Origin: an uncultured Clostridia bacterium
GTDB taxonomy: Bacteria; Bacillota; Clostridia; TANB77; CAG-508
NCBI GenBank assembly: GCA_948664205.1
Contig: CAPNDH010000063.1
Coordinates: 1-6,008 of the forward strand
DNA length: 6,008 bases
Reading direction: 5' to 3'
Position 1 is the first letter of the stretch. Each line of letters starts with the position of its first letter. This document shows positions 1 through 5,251 of this stretch, piece by piece. A program made the position numbers and the translations under genes. A model generated the notes under the pieces. It saw only the letters and a program-made list of their open reading frames with translations, ran no database searches and was not told the DNA's origin.

Positions 1-828
1 CCTGTTGCTGCATATTTTATTGGTCTTCCTGTTACTTTTTTTACTGATAATGCTGCACCACCACGTGTGTCACCATCTAGCTTTGTTAGTATTATTCCAT
101 CTATTCCTAAACTCTCATTAAATGATGTTGCTACATTTACTGCATCTTGGCCTGTCATTGAGTCTACTACTAATAATATTTCGTGTGGTTTTACACCTGA
201 TTTTACATTTTTTAGTTCATTCATAAGTTCTTCATCTATGTGAAGACGGCCTGCTGTATCTAGTATTATTACATCATTTAGCTTACTCATCGCTACATTC
301 ATTGCCTGTTTTGCTATGTGAACTACATCTTTTGAAACTTCATTTGCATATACTGGAATGTTAAGCTGGTTTCCTACTACTTGTAATTGTTTTATAGCTG
401 CTGGTCTATATATATCGCAGGCTACTAGTAATGGTTTCTTTCCTTGTTTTCTTAGTATATTGGCAAGTTTCCCTGCTGTTGTTGTTTTTCCGTGAACCTT
501 GGAGACCTACTAACATTATTATTGTTGGTGGGTTTGGTGTAAAGTTTATTCTACTTTCTTCTCCACCTAATAGTTCTACTAGTTCATCTTTTACTATTTT
601 TATAACTTGTTGACCTGGAGTTAATGATTTTAGGACATCTTGACCAAGGGCTTTTTCTTGTACTTGATTTATAAATTCTTTTACAATTTTATAGTTAACG
701 TCTGCCTCTAAAAGTGCAAGCTTTACTTCTCTTAACATTTCTTTTAAATCTGATTCTGTAATTCTTGCTTTTCCTCTAAGCTTTTTTGTAATTGATTGCA
801 ATTTTTCAGAAAGTCCTTCAAATGCCAT
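1..828 (-). CDS. ffh: Signal recognition particle GTPase Ffh (SRP54), 3' end cut by window edge, one +1 frame break
   Basis: Ffh binds SRP RNA and signal sequences and, with FtsY, delivers ribosomes to the membrane. The start ATG at 828 has AAAGGAGA 7 nt upstream. Residues 1-112 cover the helical N domain (MAFEGLSEKLQSITKKL...) and the beginning of the P-loop. The frame then breaks at 492. Dropping one base (C on the minus strand) restores the P-loop GLQGSGKTTT (residues 108-117), followed by DIYRPAA, the G3 motif DTAGR and the G4 motif TKLDGDTRGG, continuing open to the left edge at about residue 275 of the usual ~450. The M domain is outside the window. Without the shift, translation would add about 28 unrelated residues and stop at 406. 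The gene lies downstream of ylxM, its usual partner. Identity is certain. Whether the break is a sequencing error, a mutation or programmed frameshifting is open; ffh is normally essential, which argues against a true pseudogene. Confidence 0.95.
489..492 (-). other. +1 frame-change site in ffh (CGG-A)
   Basis: On the minus strand the codons read GGT TCA CGG AAA AAC, but Ffh requires GGT TCA GGA AAA ACA ACA (Gly-Ser-Gly-Lys-Thr-Thr). The extra base is the C at 492. The zero-frame codon at the break is CGG followed by A, and the +1 codon is GGA, encoding the invariant P-loop glycine. A short AAGG lies 4 nt upstream of the CGG. I see no classical -1 slippery heptamer in the needed frame, and a -1 shift would not restore the protein. 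Confidence 0.85.
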
Positions 829-859
829 GTTATTATCTCCTTTTTCTATTTTTATATCG

Positions 860-964
860 TTTGTAGGGGCGAGCAGTGCTCGTCAGTATACTTCGGAGAA
901 ATTACCTTAAACAATTTAAAATAATTTTCTAGATGAGCGGACGTACAATGTACGCCCCTACAAA
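860..964. repeat. REP/BIME-like element: two inverted GTAGGGGCG hairpins
   Basis: The element has perfect 12-bp terminal inverted repeats (TTTGTAGGGGCG at 860-871, its complement at 953-964). Each terminus continues into its own small palindrome: GGCGAGCA-G-TGCTCGTC on the left and, read inward from the right, GGCGTACA-T-TGTACGTC. The stem bases differ between the two ends (AGC/GCT versus TAC/GTA) but pairing is kept, so the hairpins are conserved as structures. A GTAG tetranucleotide sits just outside each hairpin, as in enteric and pseudomonad REP sequences recognised by RAYT (Y1 REP-associated) transposases. The interior is AT-rich and partly self-complementary. It occupies most of the ylxM-ffh gap and is probably transcribed. 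No transposase is present here, so it would be mobilised in trans, if at all. Confidence 0.7.
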
Positions 965-1010
965 TACATTTCTGTCATACCCTATAATTTATTTTGTTTC
1001 ATTTTTTTCA

Positions 1011-1358
1011 TTACACTAAACAATTTAATTCTTTTCTTACGTGGTTTAATATCTTTTCTATTTTTTTGTCAGATGATACCTCTTGTATCTTGCCTAGTTC
1101 GCTTAGTACTTCTTGCAAAAGTTTTTCTTGCTTCATCATCTTTTCCATAATTTGTAGCTTTTCTTCTAGTTCGAAAAGTTTATTTTCCCCCTTTTTTATT
1201 ATGTCTCTAACAGCTTGCCTTGTTATATTATTATTTTCTGCTATTTCTGAAAGTGATAAATCGCTATTATAGTAATCTGTTAAAACCTCAAGCTGTTTTT
1301 CAGTTAATAATTTACCATATATTTGGCATAACATACTTACTCTAACATTTTTTTCCAT
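1011..1358 (-). CDS. ylxM: YlxM/p13-family putative SRP-associated DNA-binding protein
   Basis: This 115-residue protein matches the YlxM/p13 family in length and layout. Residues ~18-60 form a sigma-70 region-4-like helix-turn-helix (LTEKQLEVLTDYY, then LSLSEIAENNNITRQAVRD), and residues ~60-115 are a charged, probably helical or coiled-coil tail. The family is encoded next to ffh or ftsY in Firmicutes and mycoplasmas and is thought to act in the SRP pathway; its exact role is not settled. The start ATG at 1358 follows an AGAGGTGG ribosome binding site about 4 nt away. ffh begins 182 bp downstream, further than the few bases usual in this pair, because a REP-like element lies between. A good vegetative promoter precedes the gene, so ylxM-ffh is probably one transcript. 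Confidence 0.9.
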   Translation of the reverse strand: MEKNVRVSMLCQIYGKLLTEKQLEVLTDYYNSDLSLSEIAENNNITRQAVRDIIKKGENKLFELEEKLQIMEKMMKQEKLLQEVLSELGKIQEVSSDKKIEKILNHVRKELNCLV

Positions 1359-1389
1359 ATTACCACCTCTTAATTTGTAATGCTAATTA

Positions 1390-1418
1390 ACTTTACACTA
1401 TTTTTTTGTTTTTGTCAA
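1390..1418 (-). promoter_or_regulatory. Vegetative (sigma-A-type) promoter for ylxM-ffh
   Basis: On the minus strand a perfect -35 TTGACA (1413-1418) is followed by a 17-nt spacer and a -10-like TAAAGT (1390-1395; 4 of 6 matches to TATAAT). The predicted start near 1383 gives a 5' leader of about 25 nt before the ylxM ATG at 1358. The flanking sequence is made of A/T tracts, including a 15-bp direct repeat (tatttttttgttttt at 1399-1413 and 1431-1445), which could act as UP-element-like or bent DNA. Confidence 0.65.
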
Positions 1419-1448
1419 GTAGTTTTGCTTTATTTTTTTGTTTTTCTA

Positions 1449-1480
1449 TTGTATTTTTACATAATTTATGATATTATAAT
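1449..1480 (+). promoter_or_regulatory. Weak candidate promoter for the plus-strand small ORF
   Basis: A perfect TATAAT stands at 1475-1480, about 50 nt before the ATG at 1532. The only -35-like hexamer is TTGTAT (1449-1454), at a long 20-nt spacing. The divergent arrangement with ylxM means a promoter is needed somewhere in 1420-1515, but this assignment is tentative. A second TATAAT (1511-1516) abuts the ribosome binding site and is too close to the start to be a likely -10. Confidence 0.35.
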
Positions 1481-1531
1481 TGCAATAAATTTGAACCCGT
1501 TAACCTTTTTTATAATAAAGGAGGTATTTAT

Positions 1532-1801
1532 ATGGAAAACACTATTTATGAAAAAATTATTAAAGAAAGAAACGATTCAAGAAAGAACGATCCTTCTGGT
1601 TGTGAATTAGAAGCTTTATCTAAAATTTGGGTAATCGCTTTTATTAACGATGATAAGCTTCCTAAAAGCTTTCATGTTGGAACTGTACGGATGTCAAAAT
1701 ATGCTATGGAACATATGCTACTACGTTTAGGCATTGATGCAACCGTTACACTTAACAATTGTTTAAATGGTGCTTCGTTTGATATAACATTAAATTCATG
1801 A
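1532..1801 (+). CDS. Small protein of unknown function (89 aa), sole plus-strand gene
   Basis: I do not recognise this protein. It looks like a real gene: a strong AAAGGAGG ribosome binding site (1517-1524) lies 7 nt before the ATG, and the TGA stop runs directly into a rho-independent terminator. The N-terminus (residues 1-22) is charged and hydrophilic (MENTIYEKIIKERNDSRKND). The rest looks like a small mixed alpha/beta fold, with a hydrophobic strand-like KIWVIAFI (31-38), an amphipathic segment AMEHMLLRLGI and a beta-like DATVTL. There is no signal peptide or membrane segment. Cysteines are at residue 24 and in NNCLNG near the C-terminus. It is transcribed against all its neighbours as a single-gene unit. 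Codon 53 (1688-1690) is CGG followed by A, the same tetranucleotide as at the ffh and spoIIP frame breaks. Reading straight through gives 89 aa; a +1 shift there gives 65 aa, ending at TAG 1728-1730. Confidence 0.7.
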   Translation: MENTIYEKIIKERNDSRKNDPSGCELEALSKIWVIAFINDDKLPKSFHVGTVRMSKYAMEHMLLRLGIDATVTLNNCLNGASFDITLNS

Positions 1802-1850
1802 AATAACATGTAAAAAGTCGAGAAATGTCTCGACTTTTTATATGTTATTT
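1801..1850. terminator. Bidirectional rho-independent terminator
   Basis: Two 23-nt arms (1801-1823 and 1828-1850) enclose an AATG loop. The core is AAAAAGTCGAGA / TCTCGACTTTTT, with one G-T wobble further out. The stem is preceded by A-tracts and followed by T-tracts on both strands, so it can end transcription from either side. It starts at the last base of the plus-strand ORF stop codon and contains the spoIIP stop codon (1845-1847), so it serves both convergent genes. Confidence 0.9.
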
Positions 1851-2949
1851 CATAACTTCACTAATAACTTTAGCTAAATATTTCATGCTTGCTAGGCATT
1901 GCTCCATTGTGTTTCCTGTTGCTCCTACTTCTATTATGCTTGCTGCTTTTGATAAGTGTTGATTATATCTACTATTTCTTAATACTATTGGTTTGAATAA
2001 TCCTGGATACAATTCATTTGCTTTTTCCTGTACTTTTACTGCAAATTTCAAATTTTGTTGCCAATTTGGGTGTTCTAGTCCGGCCTCCATCTGTTCCTAT
2101 TACAAACATTAACTGGGCACAATATTCTTCTCCTATTTTTACACTTGGTGCATAGCTATAATCTGCTATTGCATCTCTATGTATGTCAAATATTACGTCT
2201 GTATTTTCATTTGTTAATAATAAGTTTTTTACTGTACTTAATGAGCGTTCATATGAACCATTGTATGCTGGGTAGTCATGATATGTTGTATTGTGTATTA
2301 CATTGTAATTATAGCTTTTTAATTGATTTGTAAGTTCAGTTCCTACTCTTGCAACATTATAGTTTAAGTCAGTAGTTCTATATGTTCCTGTTTGTGTATA
2401 ATTAAATTTTTCTGTTGCTGTATAACTTTCGCAAGTATGTGTATGAAATATCATTATGTTTTTGCTATTTATTTCTATATCTGGTTTTAATATATCTTCC
2501 GTTAAATTATAATCTGTTCCATTTTTTATATTAACTCCATTATATGAATTTGTGAATTTTTCTGGTACATTATTTTCTATTTTCTCAGTTTGAAGTCCGG
2601 TTTTTGCTTGCTCTACTTTTAGTTCTTCATTTTCTTCTGTTACATTTTTTATTTCTTTTTCTTTTATATTATTAAGCATACTAAGTTCTAATTTTAACAT
2701 TGTTTTTAAAGGGTTATTATTTTTTATATCTGCTACTATTTCTTTATCATTTAATTGTTTCATTCCGGGTATGGTTTCGTCTAAACATTCTAAAAATTTA
2801 TTGTTATCTATACTTATTCCTAGATTTGTTTGCTTTATTTTAGTAGGCGAAAAAAACTTACTAAAACTCCATAATATTATAATTATTAGTAAAAATTTTA
2901 GTAAGTATTTTATTATATCTTTTAAGTTTAAAACTGCTAAATTTATCAT
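1845..2949 (-). CDS. spoIIP: Stage II sporulation protein P (SpoIIP amidase/endopeptidase), one +1 frame break
   Basis: SpoIIP is a membrane-anchored peptidoglycan amidase/endopeptidase acting with SpoIID and SpoIIM in septal wall thinning and forespore engulfment. The ATG at 2949 has AAAGGG 6 nt upstream. Residues ~11-29 form a membrane anchor (KYLLKFLLIIIILW). A variable linker of ~130 residues, rich in Glu, Lys and Asn, follows. The catalytic domain begins near residue 160 with IMIFHTHTCESYT (conserved HTH..ESY) and continues with DVIFDIHRDA (251-260). After residue 289 the frame breaks at 2082. Skipping one C resumes at GLEHPNWQQN and runs through the C-terminal motif EVGATGNT to TAA at 1845, for about 367 aa in total. 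Unshifted translation would lose this end and stop at 2014. Identity is secure. The break could be a sequencing error, a mutation or programmed shifting. The gene stands alone; gpr, its common neighbour in bacilli, is absent here. Confidence 0.93.
2079..2082 (-). other. +1 frame-change site in spoIIP (CGG-A)
   Basis: Minus-strand codons read GAT GGA GGC CGG ACT AGA in the upstream frame, whereas the conserved continuation needs GGC GGA CTA GAA CAC (Gly-Gly-Leu-Glu-His). The extra base is one C of the CC pair at 2082-2083. As in ffh, the zero-frame codon is CGG followed by A and the +1 codon is GGA (Gly). A Shine-Dalgarno-like GGAGG lies 1 nt before the CGG, a spacing reminiscent of the short SD-to-shift distance in the prfB +1 frameshift. 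Confidence 0.85.
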
Positions 2950-2986
2950 TATTATCCCTTTCGTACAAACTTCAATTATTATATAA

Positions 2987-3015
2987 ATTATATGCTTGTA
3001 CTTGGTTTAATATGA
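2987..3015 (-). promoter_or_regulatory. Sigma-E-type sporulation promoter for spoIIP
   Basis: Minus-strand TCATATT (3009-3015) matches the Bacillus sigma-E -35 consensus KMATATT completely. After a 14-nt spacer, CATATAAT (2987-2994) matches CATACAnT at 7 of 8 positions. The predicted start near 2980 gives a leader of about 30 nt with a good ribosome binding site. This fits known mother-cell sigma-E control of spoIIP. The promoter lies only 3 bp from the 107-bp palindrome at 3019-3125. Confidence 0.72.
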
Positions 3016-3018
3016 CAA

Positions 3019-3125
3019 AGGAAAGATTTGGGACGTGTCCAAAAATTTACAAACTTATATAACTAATAAATATTTTTAATTAATTAAATGTTTGTAAATT
3101 TTTAGACACGTCCCAAATCTTTCCT
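3019..3125. repeat. 107-bp palindromic element (36-bp inverted repeats), MITE- or REP-like
   Basis: The arms 3019-3054 and 3090-3125 are each 36 bp and complementary with a single mismatch (GTGTCC versus GTGTCT inside the arm). They surround a 35-nt AT-only-like centre. The arms carry GGGACGTGTC and end in AGGAAAGATTT. No transposase is present and I see no clear target duplication. The outermost arm sequence AAATCTTTCC (3115-3124) is repeated directly 12 bp further right at 3127-3136. The element lies between hisS and the spoIIP promoter. Transcribed from hisS it would form a very long hairpin, but no T-tract follows, so it is not a typical intrinsic terminator. Confidence 0.75.
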
Positions 3126-3155
3126 AAAATCTTTCCAACTTTCCTTTATTATTTT

Positions 3156-4466
3156 TTATTTGCTAATTTCATTTATTGCATCTTCTATACCTAAAGTTTT
3201 TTGCTCTCCTGTTTGCATATTTTTTAATGTTACTGTATTATTTGCTATTTCATCTTCTCCTATTACTATAACATAAGGTATTTGTAGTTTATCTGCATAT
3301 TTGAATTTTGCTTTTATTTTTTTGTCTTCTAGATAGTTTTCTGTTTCTATTCCTACATTTCTAAGCGCCTTTCCTATTTCTAGTGCTTTTGTTTGGTCTT
3401 CTACCATTGAAACTACTAGCACTTTTGATATTGATTTTTTAGAAGTTTCTATTGCTTTTAGCTCGTTTAATTTGTAGAATAGCCTTGTAAGTCCTATTGA
3501 TACACCTACTCCTGGAAGTTTTTTGTCTGTATAGTATTCTGCCAAATTGTCATATCTTCCTCCGGAACATACACTTCCTATTTCTCTGTATTCATTTAAA
3601 AATGTTTCATATACTGTTCCTGTATAATAATCTAAACCTCTTGCTATACTTAAGTCTACTTTAAAGCTTGTGTCTGGCACACCAAAACTTCTTATATATT
3701 TTATTACTTGTTTTAATTCTTCTAAACCTTGTTTAAATAATTCTTCTGAAACTTCTAGTTTTTCTAATTTTTCTATTTTTTCATCAGCCGTACCATTTAT
3801 CTCTATAAATTCTATAATTCTATCAATAGCTTTTTTTTCTATATTTATATCTTCTAGGCATTTAATTACATTTTCTTTTCCTATTTTTTCTATTTTATCA
3901 ATTATTCTCATTATTTCTACTGAGTTTTCTTCTTGATTTAATTCTTTAAATAAGCCATTTAATATTTTTCTATTATTTATGCATATTGTGAAATCATTAA
4001 AACCTAACTCTTTTATTGTATTATATATAACTGCTGGCATTGTAGCATCATTTAGAATAGCTAGTTCTCCATCTCCTATTATATCTATATCACATTGATA
4101 GAATTCTCTAAATCTTCCTTTTTGAGGTCTTTCTCCACGATATACTTTTCCTATTTGATATCTTCTAAAAGGAAATGCTAAATTATTGTAGTTTTGTGCT
4201 ACATATTTTGCAAGTGGTACAGTTAGGTCAAACCTTAATGATAAGTCGTTATCACCTTTATTAAAACGATAAATTTGTTTTTCAGTTTCTCCTCCTGCCT
4301 TTGCTAAAAGTACTTCACTCATTTCTATTATTGGTGTGTCTATTGGTAAAAATCCAAACTTTTCGTATGATTTTGCTATTTTTTCTTTCATTTCATTAAA
4401 TAGAATCTGTTCATTTGGTAGTAGCTCCATAAAGCCTGGTAGTGTTCTTGGTTCTATTTTATCCAT
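3156..4466 (-). CDS. hisS: Histidyl-tRNA synthetase (histidine--tRNA ligase)
   Basis: HisRS charges tRNA-His using ATP in the cytoplasm. At 436 aa it is complete. The class II catalytic core shows motif 1 around residues 38-50 (FGFLPIDTPIIEM), motif 2 at 101-129 with YRGERPQKGRFREF and catalytic Arg110, the HisRS-specific ARGLDYYTG (275-283), SGGRYDNL (301-308), and motif 3 PGVGVSIGLTRL (318-329). Residues ~345-436 are the C-terminal anticodon-binding domain. The start (PRTLPGFMELLP), the motif 2 loop (QCDIDIIG) and the insertion (ICINNRKILNGLF) resemble the archaeal/eukaryotic type rather than the classical bacterial KGTKDILP / QFGVE form. The ATG at 4466 has an AGGAGG ribosome binding site. 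It begins 16 nt after the upstream hydrolase gene and probably shares its transcript. Confidence 0.97.
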   Translation of the reverse strand: MDKIEPRTLPGFMELLPNEQILFNEMKEKIAKSYEKFGFLPIDTPIIEMSEVLLAKAGGETEKQIYRFNKGDNDLSLRFDLTVPLAKYVAQNYNNLAFPFRRYQIGKVYRGERPQKGRFREFYQCDIDIIGDGELAILNDATMPAVIYNTIKELGFNDFTICINNRKILNGLFKELNQEENSVEIMRIIDKIEKIGKENVIKCLEDINIEKKAIDRIIEFIEINGTADEKIEKLEKLEVSEELFKQGLEELKQVIKYIRSFGVPDTSFKVDLSIARGLDYYTGTVYETFLNEYREIGSVCSGGRYDNLAEYYTDKKLPGVGVSIGLTRLFYKLNELKAIETSKKSISKVLVVSMVEDQTKALEIGKALRNVGIETENYLEDKKIKAKFKYADKLQIPYVIVIGEDEIANNTVTLKNMQTGEQKTLGIEDAINEISK

Positions 4467-4482
4467 ATTTTTTCCTCCTTTA

Positions 4483-5133
4483 TTAATCTAACCTTGGTCG
4501 TAAGCTTAAGTATATTGGCTCTTCTTCTTTTATTCTTGTCGTTCTTCCATGACCCGGGTATACTATTGTGTCATCTGGCAAAATTGCTAGTTTATTTGTT
4601 ATTGAATTTATTATATCTGCAAAGTTACTTGTTGGTAAGTCTGTTCTTCCCCATGTTCCTCTAAATAATGTGTCTCCTGAGAATAGTAATTTTTCCTTTT
4701 CGCAATATAAGCAAGTTCCACCTTTTGTGTGACCTGGAGTGTGTATTACTTTAAATTCTATGTTTCCAACATGTATTAGGTCTCCTTCATCTACTCTTGA
4801 ATCCGCTTCTAGTGTAATATCTTCCATTCCTATATAATATGTTAAACTTATTCCTATATTATATAGTCCTTCACTATCATACCTATGTATTAAAACTTTT
4901 CCACCTTTTTGTTCTTTTAATCTTAATATTCCTCCAAAATGGTCTCCATGGCAATGGGTTAAATATATATATTTTAAGTTATCTATTCCTAAAGTATCTA
5001 ACATTTCTATTATTTTCTCTGGTTCTCCACCCGGATCAATTACCATAGCTTCTTTTGTTTGTTCATCTTCTACTATATAACAATTTGTTGGTTCACCTAA
5101 TGCTGTTTCTACTGGTATTCTCTTTAATATCAT
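4483..5133 (-). CDS. Metallo-beta-lactamase-fold hydrolase, glyoxalase II-like
   Basis: This 216-aa cytoplasmic protein has the complete metal-binding set of the glyoxalase-II-like MBL family: THCHGDH (His60, His62, Asp64, His65), HTPGHT (131-136, metal His135), GDTLF (Asp154 bridging) and YPGHG (His195). This predicts a two-metal thioester or related hydrolase, but the physiological substrate is unknown. The length is typical of short bacterial members that lack the eukaryotic C-terminal substrate domain. I chose ATG 5133 because AAAGGA lies 8 nt upstream and MILKRIPVETALGEPTNCYIV is the normal first strand. An in-frame ATG at 5244 would add 37 residues encoded by the heptad repeat (EVRSWKLE...), which is very unlikely to be protein. 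The gene sits between a relA/spoT homologue and hisS, an order common in Clostridia. Confidence 0.92.
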   Translation of the reverse strand: MILKRIPVETALGEPTNCYIVEDEQTKEAMVIDPGGEPEKIIEMLDTLGIDNLKYIYLTHCHGDHFGGILRLKEQKGGKVLIHRYDSEGLYNIGISLTYYIGMEDITLEADSRVDEGDLIHVGNIEFKVIHTPGHTKGGTCLYCEKEKLLFSGDTLFRGTWGRTDLPTSNFADIINSITNKLAILPDDTIVYPGHGRTTRIKEEEPIYLSLRPRLD

Positions 5134-5141
5134 TTGTTTTT

Positions 5142-5147
5142 TCCTTT
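5142..5147 (-). promoter_or_regulatory. Ribosome binding site deciding the MBL hydrolase start
   Basis: Minus-strand AAAGGA lies 8 nt before ATG 5133 and just outside the heptad-repeat hairpin. The competing upstream ATG (5244) immediately follows the relA stop codon and has no comparable site, so 5133 is preferred. Confidence 0.7.
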
Positions 5148-5153
5148 CTTTTT

Positions 5154-5250
5154 GGAAGTTAGAAGTTGGAGGTTGGAGGTTGGATTTAGGGTAATTTCTT
5201 CGAAGACTTACCATATATTCCAACTTCCAACTTCTAACTTCCAACCTCCA
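5154..5250. repeat. Inverted heptanucleotide tandem repeats forming a long hairpin
   Basis: The left arm (5154-5184) is GGAAGTT, AGAAGTT, GGAGGTT, GGAGGTT, GGA. The right arm, read on the minus strand from 5249 down to 5222, is GGAGGTT, GGAAGTT, AGAAGTT, GGAAGTT. The order of variants lets 5154-5177 pair with 5219-5242 over 24 positions with one G-T wobble. The middle holds a second small stem (GGTAA..TCTTCGAAGA..TTACC, about 5190-5212). The element fills nearly all of the 118-bp gap between the relA/spoT homologue and the hydrolase gene and ends shortly before the latter's ribosome binding site. It would be transcribed as a strong mRNA hairpin. Similar 7-bp GGAAGTT/AGAAGTT arrays are, from memory, found dispersed in some other Firmicutes. 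Confidence 0.85.
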
Positions 5251-5251
5251 T

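Noticed and set aside
478..492. Classical -1 ribosomal frameshift at the A-rich run (AAAAAC) in ffh
   Set aside because: The break needs a +1 move (skipping one base). The run is not in the X-XXY-YYZ register, and a -1 shift would not restore the Ffh frame.
1399..1445. Riboswitch, tRNA or small RNA in the ylxM/small-ORF intergenic region
   Set aside because: The stretch is mostly T-tracts with a 15-bp direct repeat; I see no cloverleaf, conserved aptamer core or terminator in it.
1380..1610. Plus-strand ORF overlapping the divergent promoter region
   Set aside because: It covers the ylxM promoter and T-tracts in a hydrophobic Phe/Leu/Ile reading, has no RBS, and overlaps the well-supported ORF at 1532 in another frame.
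3019..3125. Simple rho-independent terminator of hisS
   Set aside because: The stem is 36 bp with a 35-nt loop and is not followed by a T-tract in the hisS direction; termination is possible but this is better described as a palindromic repeat.
5134..5244. N-terminal extension of the MBL hydrolase from ATG 5244 (adds about 37 residues)
   Set aside because: The extra residues are translated heptad repeat and spacer, the ATG has no ribosome binding site, and the family begins at the internal Met (ATG 5133) with its own AAAGGA.
5154..5250. CRISPR-like array
   Set aside because: Units are contiguous 7-mers with no unique spacers, and the two blocks are inverted relative to each other.
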